A DNA stretch of 64,000 bases from Bacillus sp. USDA818B3_A (GTDB lineage Bacteria; Bacillota; Bacilli; Bacillales; Cytobacillaceae): the NCBI RefSeq assembly GCF_009928415.1, contig NZ_JAABNN010000003.1, forward strand, positions 588,145-652,144, in the 5' to 3' direction. Positions 26,828 to 36,620 of the stretch are shown in pieces (position 1 is the stretch's first letter; every line of letters begins with the position of its first letter). Below the pieces are notes generated by a model, which saw only the letters and a program-made list of their open reading frames with translations, made no database searches and had not been told where the DNA came from. The translations under genes and the position numbers were made by a program.

Positions 26828-27298
26828 ATGAAAAAAGAAAATGGTTTAACATTGATAGAGGTTTTAGCAACATTAACCATACTTTTTATTATTACTTCTG
26901 TGATATATAGTGTTTTTTTTGGTGTTAATAAAAATTACATTAAAATTTCCCAAAAAAATAAAGAGGAGCAACAAGTAAACCTAATTTTTTCAACTATAAA
27001 AAGTTATCATACCAAAAATGTTATATATGAATTAAAGTATTTTGATAATACAGCGAATGGTGTTGATGATGGCTCTTACTTTATTGGTGCTCCATCGGCA
27101 TCTAACCAATTAGGTGATGACCAAATTGAGTATATTTATCTTTATAATTATAAAGATAACAAAATTATTAAGATTTTTGATAAGGTCACTAAAAGTGTAT
27201 CTATCAACACATCACAAACTGAATATAAATCTGTTAAGGTAACTTTAAAGTTTAAGGGCCAAGAAAAAGAATATGATACATTTATTAAAAGGTATTAG
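26828..27298 (+). CDS. Minor pilin-like protein (PilW/GspJ type)
   Basis: A 156-aa prepilin-like protein with the very short leader MKKENG before LTLIEVLATLTILFIITSVIYS. The globular domain contains EEQQVNLIFSTIKSY and a C-terminal beta-rich part, reminiscent of PilW/GspJ, but no confident subfamily. Strongly AT-rich, as are the flanking genes. It lies 15 bp after the first minor pilin; its 3' end runs 11 bp short of the next start codon. Confidence 0.78.
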   Translation: MKKENGLTLIEVLATLTILFIITSVIYSVFFGVNKNYIKISQKNKEEQQVNLIFSTIKSYHTKNVIYELKYFDNTANGVDDGSYFIGAPSASNQLGDDQIEYIYLYNYKDNKIIKIFDKVTKSVSINTSQTEYKSVKVTLKFKGQEKEYDTFIKRY

Positions 27299-27308
27299 GG
27301 AGAATCAC

Positions 27309-28235
27309 ATGAAAAATGAAAGAGGCTACGCTTTAGTTATCGTTTTGTTAATTATTACCCTTTCAATGATTTTAGGACTTGCATTAAGTGGGGCTGTTTT
27401 AACGACAAATAAGCAGGTCTATAAATCTGACAATATTAATAAAGCCACTGATCTTGCTGAAATGGGAATTACTTATTACCAAACTGCAATAAACACACTT
27501 ATAAACGATACGCAAGCAGCCATTAAGGTCAACAATAAAGACTTTTGTACTGAATTTTTAAACCAGGAAACTCTTAAGACTAGTCTTTATTCTTCTAAAC
27601 CAATTGATTCTACAAATAATAAATATAAAATTGATAAGGTTGCACCCATACAATGCTCCAATGTAGGACAATTTAAATTCAAATTTATAAGCACTGGGAC
27701 CACTTCATCTGGGGAAACTAAACAACTTCAAGGTACTATTTCCATTTCTCAAATTAGAATTGGAAAGGATATGCCAGATTATTTAGCATTTACTGATCCT
27801 GGAATTAATAAACTAAATTATTCTATTACATTCCCATCAACTCAGTATCCACTTGGGGTTAAATTCACTTCAGGTCTTACAATCGTTGGAAATAATATCT
27901 TAACTGTAGTTAAAAGCGCATATTTTAATACCCTGGAGATAAACGGGGGTTCTCAAGTTATTGTTCAAGAGACCGCAATAATAAATAAGATTACTTCCGT
28001 AAACGGAAATACAAACCTTAAGATATATGGGGATGCTATATTCCTTTCCGATACACCAAGGATAGATAAGATTGCTGGTCAAGCTGATATATGTATTTAT
28101 GGAAATATTTATACTGTTAAAGATAATAAACTCGTAGATTATCCTGACTTCTCTACCTATTTTAAAAATTCTTGTCAAAATACAAATTCTAGCTGGACTG
28201 TAAATCCCGAGAGTGGGGTAACAGTTACTTATTAA
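27309..28235 (+). CDS. PilX-like minor pilin with large C-terminal domain
   Basis: The 308-aa product starts MKNERGYALVIVLLIITLSMILGLALSG, the PilX/GspK-type start in which the Glu at +5 is missing. The remainder carries four Cys and a beta-solenoid-like run (GLTIVGNNILTVVKSAYFNT, INGGSQVIVQETAIINKI, NLKIYGDAIF), suggestive of a repeated beta fold and possibly an adhesive tip. The open frame extends 12 codons upstream, but AGGGAG precedes this ATG. Terminator at 28243. Function at the pilus tip is inference. Confidence 0.78.
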   Translation: MKNERGYALVIVLLIITLSMILGLALSGAVLTTNKQVYKSDNINKATDLAEMGITYYQTAINTLINDTQAAIKVNNKDFCTEFLNQETLKTSLYSSKPIDSTNNKYKIDKVAPIQCSNVGQFKFKFISTGTTSSGETKQLQGTISISQIRIGKDMPDYLAFTDPGINKLNYSITFPSTQYPLGVKFTSGLTIVGNNILTVVKSAYFNTLEINGGSQVIVQETAIINKITSVNGNTNLKIYGDAIFLSDTPRIDKIAGQADICIYGNIYTVKDNKLVDYPDFSTYFKNSCQNTNSSWTVNPESGVTVTY

Positions 28236-28242
28236 ATCATTT

Positions 28243-28277
28243 AAAAAGCCAATTCACTACGAGAATTGGCTTTTTTT
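28243..28277. terminator. Bidirectional terminator, pilin operon / folC
   Basis: Stem AAAAGCCAATTC/GAATTGGCTTTT with a 5-nt loop, flanked by A and T runs on both sides. It lies between the convergent minor-pilin gene and folC and can end both transcripts. Confidence 0.92.
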
Positions 28278-28285
28278 ACTTCCCC

Positions 28286-29584
28286 TTATATGTTATTACA
28301 TATGAATGGTTTTGCTTCTGAGATAAAATAAAGAGAACCTGTGACTACAAGGACCTCGTTTAATTCCACATTTTTTATCTTCTCAATCAAGTATGACTTC
28401 CAGTCATCTACTGCCAGTTTGTTATCTGACTTACTAATTTTAAGCAATTCCTCAGCCTTAGCAGCACGAGGAAAATCAAAGCTTACAAAAGAAATTTGTT
28501 CGGCAATCCCATCAAGCATCGCAATCATCTCATCCAATTTCTTATCTCTCATAGCGGCAAATACAATTTGAATGCTTCGATCTTTAAATCGGTTAGAAAG
28601 CTCATGGATTAAAGCCGTAATACCTTCCTTATTATGAGCCCCATCAATCACCACCAGCGGATTTTCCGAAAGAATTTCAAATCTGCCTGGCCAATAGGCT
28701 TCATTTAATCCCCTTCGAATAGATGCCTCTGTTACTTGAAACCCTGCTTGGTTTAAAAAGTCGGCAGCAAGAACAGCTAATGATGCATTTTCCGTTTGAT
28801 GCTGGCCAATCATACTTATCTTTAGTTCTTCATAAGATAGAGTTTTCGTTTTTACGGTAAAAACTTCACCTTTAGCGATCGATTCATGTCCAGAGATCTG
28901 GAATTCTTGATTTAATCGGAAGATAGGAGCAGACATCTTTTCTGCAGCCTCCTCAATCACCTTCAAGGCACCAGGATGTTTCACAGCTGTAAAGATCGGT
29001 GTATTATTTTTAATAATCCCTGCTTTTTCAAAAGCGATCTCCTCGTAGGTATCCCCAAGGATATTGGTATGGTCTAATCCTATGTTTGTAATAATCGAAG
29101 CTAACGGTTGGATGATATTCGTGGAATCAAACCGCCCGCCTAACCCCACTTCAAAAATAACAATGTCGATATTGTTTGTATTGGCGAAATAGTAAAAGGC
29201 CATTGCCGTGATTACTTCGAACTCCGTTGGACCGCCTAGTTCCGTTCCTTCCAATTCATCTGAGAGTGGCTTAATAACATTGGTCAGCTCTAAAATTTCC
29301 TCATCACTGATAGGTATGCCATTGACACTAATCCGTTCATTAAATTGTTCAATGTACGGCGAGGTAAATGTTCCAACCGTATATCCCCCTGCCTGTAGAA
29401 TCGATCGTAAAAAGGTAACTGTGGAGCCTTTTCCATTTGTTCCGCCGACATGGACCGCCTTGATTTTCTTTTCCGGAGAGCCGAGCCTATCCATCATCCA
29501 TTCCATTCGTGTTAAGCCGGGCTTAATCCCTAATCTTAATCTCCCATGTATCCAATCGAGGGCTTCTTGATAAGTTGTAAACAT
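28286..29584 (-). CDS. folC: Folylpolyglutamate synthase / dihydrofolate synthase
   Basis: Cytoplasmic Mur-ligase-family enzyme that adds glutamates to folates. The 432-aa product has the P-loop GTNGKGSTVTFL near residue 48, TSPYIEQFNERI, the Mur-ligase core IIFEVGLGGRFDSTN type segment, and GAHNKEGI in the C-terminal domain. It follows valS on the same transcript, as in B. subtilis valS-folC. Confidence 0.96.
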   Translation of the reverse strand: MFTTYQEALDWIHGRLRLGIKPGLTRMEWMMDRLGSPEKKIKAVHVGGTNGKGSTVTFLRSILQAGGYTVGTFTSPYIEQFNERISVNGIPISDEEILELTNVIKPLSDELEGTELGGPTEFEVITAMAFYYFANTNNIDIVIFEVGLGGRFDSTNIIQPLASIITNIGLDHTNILGDTYEEIAFEKAGIIKNNTPIFTAVKHPGALKVIEEAAEKMSAPIFRLNQEFQISGHESIAKGEVFTVKTKTLSYEELKISMIGQHQTENASLAVLAADFLNQAGFQVTEASIRRGLNEAYWPGRFEILSENPLVVIDGAHNKEGITALIHELSNRFKDRSIQIVFAAMRDKKLDEMIAMLDGIAEQISFVSFDFPRAAKAEELLKISKSDNKLAVDDWKSYLIEKIKNVELNEVLVVTGSLYFISEAKPFICNNI

Positions 29585-29605
29585 TTTTGTACACCCCTTT
29601 TATGT

Positions 29606-29641
29606 AAGCGAGACGAATCCAGAATGGAATTCGTCTCGCTT
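29606..29641. terminator. Long stem-loop between valS and folC
   Basis: A near-perfect 13-bp inverted repeat (AAGCGAGACGAAT / ATTCGTCTCGCTT) in the 60-bp gap. Neither side has a T tract, so it is more likely an mRNA-stabilising or weak attenuating hairpin than a true terminator. Confidence 0.5.
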
Positions 29642-29647
29642 AACTTG

Positions 29648-32290
29648 TTATCCTCTTAACTCTTTAATACGGGCTTCAACCGTATCTCTCTTTTCTAGAT
29701 AATCTTTCTCTTTTGCCCGTTCCTCGGCAACTACACTTTCAGGGGCCTTTTTCATAAAGCCTTCGTTGCCTAACTTCTTCTGAACTCGCTCGACTTCTTT
29801 ATTTAGGCGGTCTAATTCTTTATTTAGGCGGGCAATCTCTTCATCGATATTAATCAAGCCTTCTAGCGGCAGGATAATTTCTAAGCCAGTTACTACGGCG
29901 GTCATCGCTTTTTCTGGTACTTCGATATCCACACCCATTGTCAGCTCTTCAGGATTACAGAAGCGTTCAATATAGCTGCGGTTTTCTTCGACTGCCTTTA
30001 GAACTGCTTCATCCTTAGCTTTTACAAGCATCTTGATTTTCTTGCTCATTGGTGTATTCACTTCTGCACGGATGTTTCGTACTGAGCGAATCATTTCCAC
30101 AAGTAATTTCATATCTTGGGCTGACTGCTCATCAGTAAGCTCTGGTTTAACAACCGGCCACGCTGCAGTTGTAATGGATTCACCAGCATGCGGAAGGTTC
30201 TGCCAAATTTCCTCCGTGATAAACGGCATGAATGGATGTAACAAACGCATGGTGTTGTCTAATACATAAGCCAGGATGGAACGAGTTGTTTTCTTGGCTG
30301 CTTCATCTTCCCCATATAGTGGCAGCTTCGCCATTTCAATGTACCAATCACAGAAGTCATCCCAGATGAAATTATATAGAGCACGGCCTACTTCACCGAA
30401 TTCATAACGCTCAGAAAGTCTTGTTACATGCTCAATCGTTTCATTTAGACGAGTTAAAATCCATTTATCTGCAACGGATTTTTCACCACTGAAATCAATT
30501 TCCTCATAGGTTAAGCCGTCCATGTTCATTAACGCAAAGCGGGAAGCATTCCAGATTTTATTAGCAAAGTTCCAAGTGGACTCAACTTTTTCAAAGCTGA
30601 AACGTAAATCTTGACCAGGTGAGCTTCCTGTTGATAAGAAATAACGTAGAGCATCTGCACCATACTTCTCAATAACATCCATTGGATCAACACCGTTGCC
30701 AAGGGATTTACTCATCTTACGACCTTGTTCGTCACGAACTAAACCGTGAATCAGTACATCTTTAAATGGGCGTTCGCCGGTGAACTCGATACTTTGGAAA
30801 ATCATCCGGGAAACCCAGAAGAAGATGATGTCATAACCTGTTACTAATGCATCGGTTGGGAAGTAGCGCTTATAATCAGCCGCTTCTTCGTTTGGCCAGC
30901 CCATAGTAGAGAACGGCCATAAGGCAGAACTGAACCATGTATCTAGTACATCTTTATCCTGTTCCCAGTTTTCAGCATCTGCTGGTGCTTCTGTTCCAAC
31001 GTAAACTTCTCCTGTTTGCTTGTGATACCAGGCTGGAATACGATGGCCCCACCAAAGCTGTCTAGAAATACACCAGTCGCGGATATTTTCCATCCAGCGA
31101 AGGTAAGTTTTTTCAAAACGATCCGGAACGAAGTTTACTTTATTTTCTTTTTCCTGAAGTGCAATTGCTTCGTCTGCGAGCGGCTGCATCTTTACGAACC
31201 ATTGAGTTGATAGATATGGTTCAACTACAGCGCCGCTGCGCTCGGAATGACCAACGGAATGCATATGCTCCTCAATTTTGAAAAGAACGCCTTGTTCTTG
31301 CAGGTCTTTAACGATTTGTTTACGGCATTCAAAGCGGTCTAGACCTTGATATTTACCTGCTTTTTCATTCATAGAACCATCTTCATTCATAACGAGGATA
31401 CGCTCTAAGTTATGGCGGTTACCAAGTTCAAAATCATTAGGATCGTGTGCAGGTGTAATTTTTACAGCACCTGAACCGAATTCCATATCCACATAATCAT
31501 CACCAACGATTGGAATCTCGCGGCCAACGATTGGCAGGATGACAGTTTTGCCGATTAAGTGCTTGTAGCGGTCATCTTCTGGATGAACGGCAACGGCAGT
31601 ATCTCCAAGCATCGTTTCCGGACGTGTTGTTGCAACTTCAATCTGGCCGGAACCATCTGCAAGCGGGTAATTCATATGATAAAACCCACCTTGAACATCC
31701 TTGTAGATTACTTCGATATCAGATAGAGCAGTTTTTGTGGAAGGGTCCCAGTTAATAATGTATTCACCGCGATAGATTAAACCTTTTTTATAAAGGGTGA
31801 CAAATACTTCTTTAACCGCATCAGAAAGGCCTTCATCTAAAGTAAAACGCTCACGGCTGTAATCAAGGCCTAAGCCTAATTTCGACCATTGCTGGCGGAT
31901 GTGGGAAGCATATTCTTCCTTCCACTTCCATGTTTCTTCAACAAATTTTTCGCGGCCTAAATCATAACGGCTTTTTCCTTCGCTGCGAAGTTTCTCTTCT
32001 ACTTTCGCCTGGGTTGCGATACCCGCATGGTCCATGCCTGGAAGCCAAAGAACATCATAACCCTGCATCCGTTTCATACGTGTCAGAATATCTTGCAGGG
32101 TTGTATCCCATGCATGACCTAAATGAAGCTTTCCGGTAACGTTTGGCGGCGGGATTACGATGGTGTATGGCTGTTTGCCTTCATCGTCCTTTGCTTCAAA
32201 AAATTTGCCTTTTAGCCACCACTCATAACGACCTTTTTCAATCGTTTGCGGATCATACTTGGTCGGCATTGTTAATTCCTTTGTTTCCAT
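29648..32290 (-). CDS. valS: Valyl-tRNA synthetase
   Basis: Class I aminoacyl-tRNA synthetase that charges tRNA-Val. The 880-aa product has the HIGH-type signature HLGHAW near residue 57, the KMSKS box KMSKSLGNG near 525, an editing domain ([19 protein letters not shown]), and the C-terminal coiled-coil arm ([20 protein letters not shown]). Full family length. Controlled by a T-box leader at 32305-32575 with a GUC specifier. Confidence 0.98.
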   Translation of the reverse strand: METKELTMPTKYDPQTIEKGRYEWWLKGKFFEAKDDEGKQPYTIVIPPPNVTGKLHLGHAWDTTLQDILTRMKRMQGYDVLWLPGMDHAGIATQAKVEEKLRSEGKSRYDLGREKFVEETWKWKEEYASHIRQQWSKLGLGLDYSRERFTLDEGLSDAVKEVFVTLYKKGLIYRGEYIINWDPSTKTALSDIEVIYKDVQGGFYHMNYPLADGSGQIEVATTRPETMLGDTAVAVHPEDDRYKHLIGKTVILPIVGREIPIVGDDYVDMEFGSGAVKITPAHDPNDFELGNRHNLERILVMNEDGSMNEKAGKYQGLDRFECRKQIVKDLQEQGVLFKIEEHMHSVGHSERSGAVVEPYLSTQWFVKMQPLADEAIALQEKENKVNFVPDRFEKTYLRWMENIRDWCISRQLWWGHRIPAWYHKQTGEVYVGTEAPADAENWEQDKDVLDTWFSSALWPFSTMGWPNEEAADYKRYFPTDALVTGYDIIFFWVSRMIFQSIEFTGERPFKDVLIHGLVRDEQGRKMSKSLGNGVDPMDVIEKYGADALRYFLSTGSSPGQDLRFSFEKVESTWNFANKIWNASRFALMNMDGLTYEEIDFSGEKSVADKWILTRLNETIEHVTRLSERYEFGEVGRALYNFIWDDFCDWYIEMAKLPLYGEDEAAKKTTRSILAYVLDNTMRLLHPFMPFITEEIWQNLPHAGESITTAAWPVVKPELTDEQSAQDMKLLVEMIRSVRNIRAEVNTPMSKKIKMLVKAKDEAVLKAVEENRSYIERFCNPEELTMGVDIEVPEKAMTAVVTGLEIILPLEGLINIDEEIARLNKELDRLNKEVERVQKKLGNEGFMKKAPESVVAEERAKEKDYLEKRDTVEARIKELRG

Positions 32291-32304
32291 TTTATTTCCT
32301 CCTT

Positions 32305-32575
32305 AACATAAAAAACCCCACTCGTCATAAAAGGACGAATGGAGTTTGCTTCGCGGTACCACCTTTTTTCCAATCAGAAAAACTTAGATTGGCTCTTAAC
32401 ATAGATAACGGATTTTATCCGTCTTCAACTACTTGGATTTTATCCGTTCGCAGAAGAAGCTCATGGGCGACCTTCCAACGTTCCGCTTAGGAAATCTTCC
32501 AGCTATTGATTTCCCTCTCTTTAAGCAAGGAGTGCATTGTACTCTTCCCTGTCGTTGCTTTGATAATTAAATTAT
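32305..32575 (-). promoter_or_regulatory. T-box riboswitch of valS (Val, specifier GUC)
   Basis: The T-box core AAGGTGGTACCGCG is at 32352-32365 and is followed by a terminator stem ACTCCATTCGTC ... GACGAGTGGGGT with a T run (32311-32344). Upstream, stem I shows an AGTA-type bulge, a GCTGGAAGATTTCC distal loop and the triplet GTC at 32469-32471 in the specifier position. GUC is a valine codon, matching the downstream valS. The antiterminator forms when uncharged tRNA-Val binds. Ends are approximate. Confidence 0.9.
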
Positions 32576-32581
32576 ATTGTT

Positions 32582-32611
32582 ATACTACCCAAAAAAGGGG
32601 AGTGACGTCAA
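32582..32611 (-). promoter_or_regulatory. Sigma-A-type promoter of valS
   Basis: TTGACG (32606-32611) and TAGTAT (32582-32587) are 18 bp apart, just upstream of the T-box leader. This is the right distance and direction for transcription of valS-folC. Confidence 0.6.
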
Positions 32612-32727
32612 TCATGATGGACAATTTTTTTATATTTTATACCTTATGTAATAAGAGGAGAACTTATATAGGCTTTTGGAATATATATAAATAAATATTT
32701 TATTATTCTTAGGGAGGTACCCCAAAC

Positions 32728-32922
32728 TTGAAGCATAATAAATTTCACAAATACAAATACCGTCCCTGGTTCATTACTTCGCGCAGGATTGCCGCCCAAT
32801 TAATTATTCCCTTTAGTATCTTTCAATTTATCCGCACCCTGTTCTTACCGACCGTGCTGGATGTCTTGCTGTTAATGATTTTTCTTGTGATAGCTGTTTC
32901 CATCTATTTTGAAATTATTTAA
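32728..32922 (+). CDS. Small membrane protein of unknown function
   Basis: Not recognised. A 64-aa product with a basic N-terminus (MKHNKFHKYKYRPWFITSRR) and two hydrophobic segments (about 24-40 and 43-63). The start is TTG, supported by AGGGAGG 10 bases ahead. It stands alone on the plus strand between the divergent valS promoter and the convergent ysxE, and its stop codon lies in the terminator that also serves ysxE. Confidence 0.6.
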   Translation: MKHNKFHKYKYRPWFITSRRIAAQLIIPFSIFQFIRTLFLPTVLDVLLLMIFLVIAVSIYFEII

Positions 32923-32965
32923 GGAGCCCAACAGGCAGATTATGACTGCTGCTGGGCTCCTTCTT
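32921..32965. terminator. Bidirectional terminator inside the ysxE 3' end
   Basis: Stem AAGGAGCCCA ... TGGGCTCCTT flanks a CAG/CTG inner part, with a T-rich plus-strand tail. It overlaps the last codons of ysxE, so both the small plus-strand gene and ysxE end here. Confidence 0.8.
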
Positions 32966-33980
32966 TTGCCTGCTTTCGCTGATTCTCGATTTCTGTCATC
33001 CGCATCACAACATACTCTGAATTTTTGAGATGCCAATATTGCTCTTGGAGCTTTCTGACAAACTTCATTTCATTCTTTTTTCCCTGCTTTTTATAATAGC
33101 TCTCGGCCACTTGCATAATGGGAACCGGCAAGGCTAAATAGCTGTTAAATAATAGCTTCTCATCTTCCTTATAAGGGAAATACTTAAAGTAATGATAAAC
33201 CCAATCAATGGCTGTATCATTCCGCTGCGGTCTTGTATTCAAGGCCCTCGATAAATAGGGTAGGAGATCATGAATAGGGGATCCGTAACGGGCATTTTCA
33301 AAATTAATAAAAAAGCCGTACCCCCTGTCATCGTAAAGAAAATGCTCAGAAGATAATTTCCCATGGGTAATGACCATCCGTGCCTTTTCGGCGTCTTTCG
33401 TATTTTCGTACCATTCCTCGAATTTGGCTTTCGAGAAACGAAGTGCCTGGCTGATTTCGTTGTAGTACAGACAATATAACAATTGAAATGGCGACATATA
33501 CGTCTTCTTTTCACATTCATCAATAAACCCATCGAGAAATTCCTGCTGTTTTTCAAGCTGCTGGATCGTAGTTTCATAATGTTCGGAGCGCTCTTCCTTG
33601 CTTACCGTCACTTCCTTGGCGGAAAGGGTATGAAGCCGGGCCAGCTCCCGAAAAAGCTCTTGATTTTTCTGGTCGCGGTTTTCTTTTTGCTGATTGGGCA
33701 TCCACGGCATTAAATAGTAAAGATTATTTTCATGGAGAACCGCATATCTGCCGTCCATCGTTGGGTAGATCGGGACGATGCGGTTGAAGCCCTTTTGGTA
33801 TAACAGGTGCACATGCCGGATAAAATCTGTCCCTATCGTGGGTGGGATTTTTTTTAATGCAAACGTGCCCTTATTGGAATATACTTTTTGAACAATCCCA
33901 TAGTCCTCTACAAAGTAAGGCTCCACAAGATAATTTTTTAAAATCGGTGCCACTTCTTCTAACCGATTCATATCACTCAT
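32940..33980 (-). CDS. ysxE: Spore coat protein YsxE (CotS/CotI-like kinase fold)
   Basis: Sporulation-specific protein of the CotS family, an aminoglycoside-phosphotransferase-like fold. The 346-aa product contains LVEPYFVEDYGIVQKVYSNKGTFALK-type N-lobe, VITHGKLSSEHFLYDDRGYGFFINFENARYG (the Brenner-type loop, where the usual HGD Asp is replaced in HGK), and a helical C-terminus. The loss of the catalytic Asp suggests a non-catalytic scaffold. It is adjacent to spoVID and shares its coat context. Confidence 0.85.
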   Translation of the reverse strand: MSDMNRLEEVAPILKNYLVEPYFVEDYGIVQKVYSNKGTFALKKIPPTIGTDFIRHVHLLYQKGFNRIVPIYPTMDGRYAVLHENNLYYLMPWMPNQQKENRDQKNQELFRELARLHTLSAKEVTVSKEERSEHYETTIQQLEKQQEFLDGFIDECEKKTYMSPFQLLYCLYYNEISQALRFSKAKFEEWYENTKDAEKARMVITHGKLSSEHFLYDDRGYGFFINFENARYGSPIHDLLPYLSRALNTRPQRNDTAIDWVYHYFKYFPYKEDEKLLFNSYLALPVPIMQVAESYYKKQGKKNEMKFVRKLQEQYWHLKNSEYVVMRMTEIENQRKQAKEGAQQQS

Positions 33981-34025
33981 GAGATGTCATCTCTCTTTCA
34001 AAGAAAGGCGAGGTAATAGTAAAAA

Positions 34026-34056
34026 CAAGCTGAGCAGGTTTATGAAAACCCGCTCA
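34026..34056 (-). terminator. Terminator after spoVID
   Basis: GAGCGGGTTT / AAACCTGCTC stem with a short loop, followed on the minus strand by AGCTTGTTTTT. It lies in the spoVID-ysxE gap, so ysxE may depend on readthrough or its own promoter. Confidence 0.7.
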
Positions 34057-34067
34057 CCTTTACTTCG

Positions 34068-35168
34068 TTAATTTTTTGCAAATGTTACTGGGATGTATAG
34101 GACTTGACCAACGGACACATCTTGATTTAACTCAAGATTATTAACTCTAAGCAAGTTTGGAACGGTCACATCATAGCGGTCAGCTAAACTTGCAACCGTA
34201 TCTCCTTTTTGAACGATGCATACCTTTAGTTTTGTTTGCGCGTTTCTTTCATCCTTGCGTGCAAGGAACTCCGTTAATGTCATACTCTTTTTCTTGGCTG
34301 TTTTCTTCTTTTTTACGTGCTTTGGCTGTTCTTCAGAGGAAGAGGACGAGGAAGAACTTTCTTCAGCTACTACCACTTCTTTATGCACTTCATGTGTCTT
34401 TTCCTCTTCCACCACAACAATTTGTTCTACTTGCACTTCCTCTACAGGCTTGCTGCCTTCACTTCGAGCCTCCTGAAGGCTAAATAAAGGTGTATATTCT
34501 TCTTCCTGTACCTCTTCTTCCTCTTTTTGAGGCTGGTAGTTGAAGGTAGGAAACTTCGGTAAAATTTCAACAGGTTCTTCTTCCTGTGGTTTTCTTGCTT
34601 CCGCTTCAAACAAATAGTTGTTTTCATAACTGCTATGGACCTCAGGCTGTTCTGCTTCCAGCTCTTCTACTTCTTGGTCTTCGTAGCGGTGAAGCACCTC
34701 ATACTCTTGTTCTTCTTGCTGCTGCTCGGCCTGTTCATTTCCGTATAGTCCGCTGATCGTCAATTCAGCCGAGAGCTTTAAGCAGCTGCGTTCAGGGATG
34801 GAATAATCGAATGATTCTACAAGGACGTCAATATCATAGATACTTTGAATCCGGTTATTCGGAATCGTGATATCAACAGGGAACCGATGTGAAAACTCGC
34901 AGCATCCCTCCTCCTCGAGTTCAGCTACCCTCTCGACAAATTTCTGTGAGGTCACAGCATCTTCTTCACTTACTTCGCTTGTTTCGTAACTTTTATATTC
35001 GCCGGTTAGTTCTAGCGAACCACGGATGGTTACGTACTGATCGTTTTCCTGGATGGTGATGTCCGGGTCTAGGGAAATCGAAATGAGTTCCTCGACTTCC
35101 TGTCCTTTTCTAAACCACAATGACTCCTCCAAGGAAAATCGCAGGCACGATTGATTCTCTTGGGACAA
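34068..35168 (-). CDS. spoVID: Coat encasement protein SpoVID
   Basis: Morphogenetic protein needed for the coat to encase the spore, binding SafA. The 366-aa product has an N-terminal SpoVID domain (CLRFSLEESLWFRKGQEVEE), a long Glu/Gln-rich middle with runs such as SSSSSSSEEQ, and a C-terminal LysM domain (VQKGDTVASLADRYDVTVPNLL) that targets it in the coat. It is shorter than the 575 aa of B. subtilis, mainly in the acidic middle. Lies between hemL and ysxE as in B. subtilis. Confidence 0.92.
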   Translation of the reverse strand: MSQENQSCLRFSLEESLWFRKGQEVEELISISLDPDITIQENDQYVTIRGSLELTGEYKSYETSEVSEEDAVTSQKFVERVAELEEEGCCEFSHRFPVDITIPNNRIQSIYDIDVLVESFDYSIPERSCLKLSAELTISGLYGNEQAEQQQEEQEYEVLHRYEDQEVEELEAEQPEVHSSYENNYLFEAEARKPQEEEPVEILPKFPTFNYQPQKEEEEVQEEEYTPLFSLQEARSEGSKPVEEVQVEQIVVVEEEKTHEVHKEVVVAEESSSSSSSSEEQPKHVKKKKTAKKKSMTLTEFLARKDERNAQTKLKVCIVQKGDTVASLADRYDVTVPNLLRVNNLELNQDVSVGQVLYIPVTFAKN

Positions 35169-35265
35169 AGCGACTCCTCCTTTCGTATCCTTTACGTAAA
35201 ATCACTATGTCACTTTCACTCTATGAGAATTGTTTTTTAATTATGATAAAAATACAAGCAGGAAT

Positions 35266-35306
35266 ACAAAAAACACCCACTTTTTACAAAGTGAGTGTTA
35301 AAAAAA
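35266..35306 (-). terminator. Terminator of the hem operon
   Basis: Stem AACACTCACTTT/AAAGTGGGTGTT with a 4-nt loop and T run on the minus strand, just after hemL. Confidence 0.88.
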
Positions 35307-35308
35307 GC

Positions 35309-36595
35309 CTATTTAACTTTTGAAAAAGCAACTTCAGCTGCCTGGATCGTTTTTTCAATATCCTCGTCAGAATGCTCTGTTGATAGGAATAAGCCTTCAA
35401 ACTGTGACGGTGGGAGGAATACCCCTTGATTGGCCATTTCACGATAATAGGCCGCAAAGAACTCTAGATTAGACGATTTCGCTTTTTCATAATTAATAAC
35501 CGCTTCATCAGTGAAGAAGAATCCAATCATCGAACCGGCACGGTTAAAGCTAATTGGAATACCATATTTTTCCGCCGCTGCTTCAAAGCCCTTTTGAAGC
35601 AGGTCACCTTTACGGATAAACTCTTGATAGTGCTCTGGTGTTAATTGACTTAACGTTTCAAGTCCAGCTGTCATCGCAAGCGGGTTTCCTGATAATGTAC
35701 CTGCTTGGTAAATCGGGCCGCTTGGGGCGATTTGCTGCATGATTTCTGCTTTACCGCCGTATGCTCCGACTGGCAGTCCTCCGCCGATTACCTTGCCAAG
35801 GCAGGTAATGTCAGGTGTTACATTGAAATAGCCTTGTGCACAATTGTAGCCGACACGGAAGCCGGTCATTACTTCATCAAAAATAAGTAAAGAACCATTT
35901 GCCGTCGTAATCTCACGAAGGCCTTCCAGGAAGCCTGGAAGCGGCGGAACGAGTCCCATGTTCCCAGCCACAGGCTCAACGATGATACAGGCAATATCTT
36001 CGCCAAAGTGTTCAAACGCATATTTTACACTTTCAAGGTCATTATACGGAACCGTGATCGTATTTTTTGCAATCCCCTCAGGAACTCCCGGGCTGTCAGG
36101 TAAACCGAGTGTCGCCACACCTGAGCCAGCTTTAATCAACAGGGAATCACCATGGCCATGGTAGCAGCCTTCAAATTTTAGAATTTTGTTACGTCCTGTA
36201 TAGCCGCGGGCTAACCTTAGTGCACTCATTGTCGCTTCGGTCCCTGAGTTCACCATTCTGACGACTTCAATCGATGGGACACGCTCAATGACAAGCTGGG
36301 CTAATTTTGTTTCCAGCTCTGTTGGGGCGCCAAAGCTTGTACCCATTTCAGCGGTCTTTTTCAAGGCCTCGACTACCCTGTCATTGGAGTGGCCCAAAAT
36401 CAGCGGACCCCATGACAATACGTAATCAATATATTCATTCCCATCGATATCATAGATTTTAGAGCCTTTTCCTCTTTCCATAAAAATAGGGCTCATATTG
36501 ACGGATTTAAAGGCGCGAACCGGGCTGTTTACACCGCCTGGCATAAGGTGCTGGGCTTCTTTAAATGCTTCAATCGATTTAGTATACGAACGCAT
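35309..36595 (-). CDS. hemL: Glutamate-1-semialdehyde 2,1-aminomutase
   Basis: PLP enzyme converting glutamate-1-semialdehyde to 5-aminolevulinate. The 428-aa product has the class III aminotransferase motifs [11 protein letters not shown] and the PLP-lysine segment [18 protein letters not shown] near residue 265, and the N-terminal [10 protein letters not shown]. Last gene of the hemA-X-C-D-B-L operon. Confidence 0.97.
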   Translation of the reverse strand: MRSYTKSIEAFKEAQHLMPGGVNSPVRAFKSVNMSPIFMERGKGSKIYDIDGNEYIDYVLSWGPLILGHSNDRVVEALKKTAEMGTSFGAPTELETKLAQLVIERVPSIEVVRMVNSGTEATMSALRLARGYTGRNKILKFEGCYHGHGDSLLIKAGSGVATLGLPDSPGVPEGIAKNTITVPYNDLESVKYAFEHFGEDIACIIVEPVAGNMGLVPPLPGFLEGLREITTANGSLLIFDEVMTGFRVGYNCAQGYFNVTPDITCLGKVIGGGLPVGAYGGKAEIMQQIAPSGPIYQAGTLSGNPLAMTAGLETLSQLTPEHYQEFIRKGDLLQKGFEAAAEKYGIPISFNRAGSMIGFFFTDEAVINYEKAKSSNLEFFAAYYREMANQGVFLPPSQFEGLFLSTEHSDEDIEKTIQAAEVAFSKVK

Positions 36596-36620
36596 TTTTC
36601 TCCCTCATTTCAAAAGTGGT

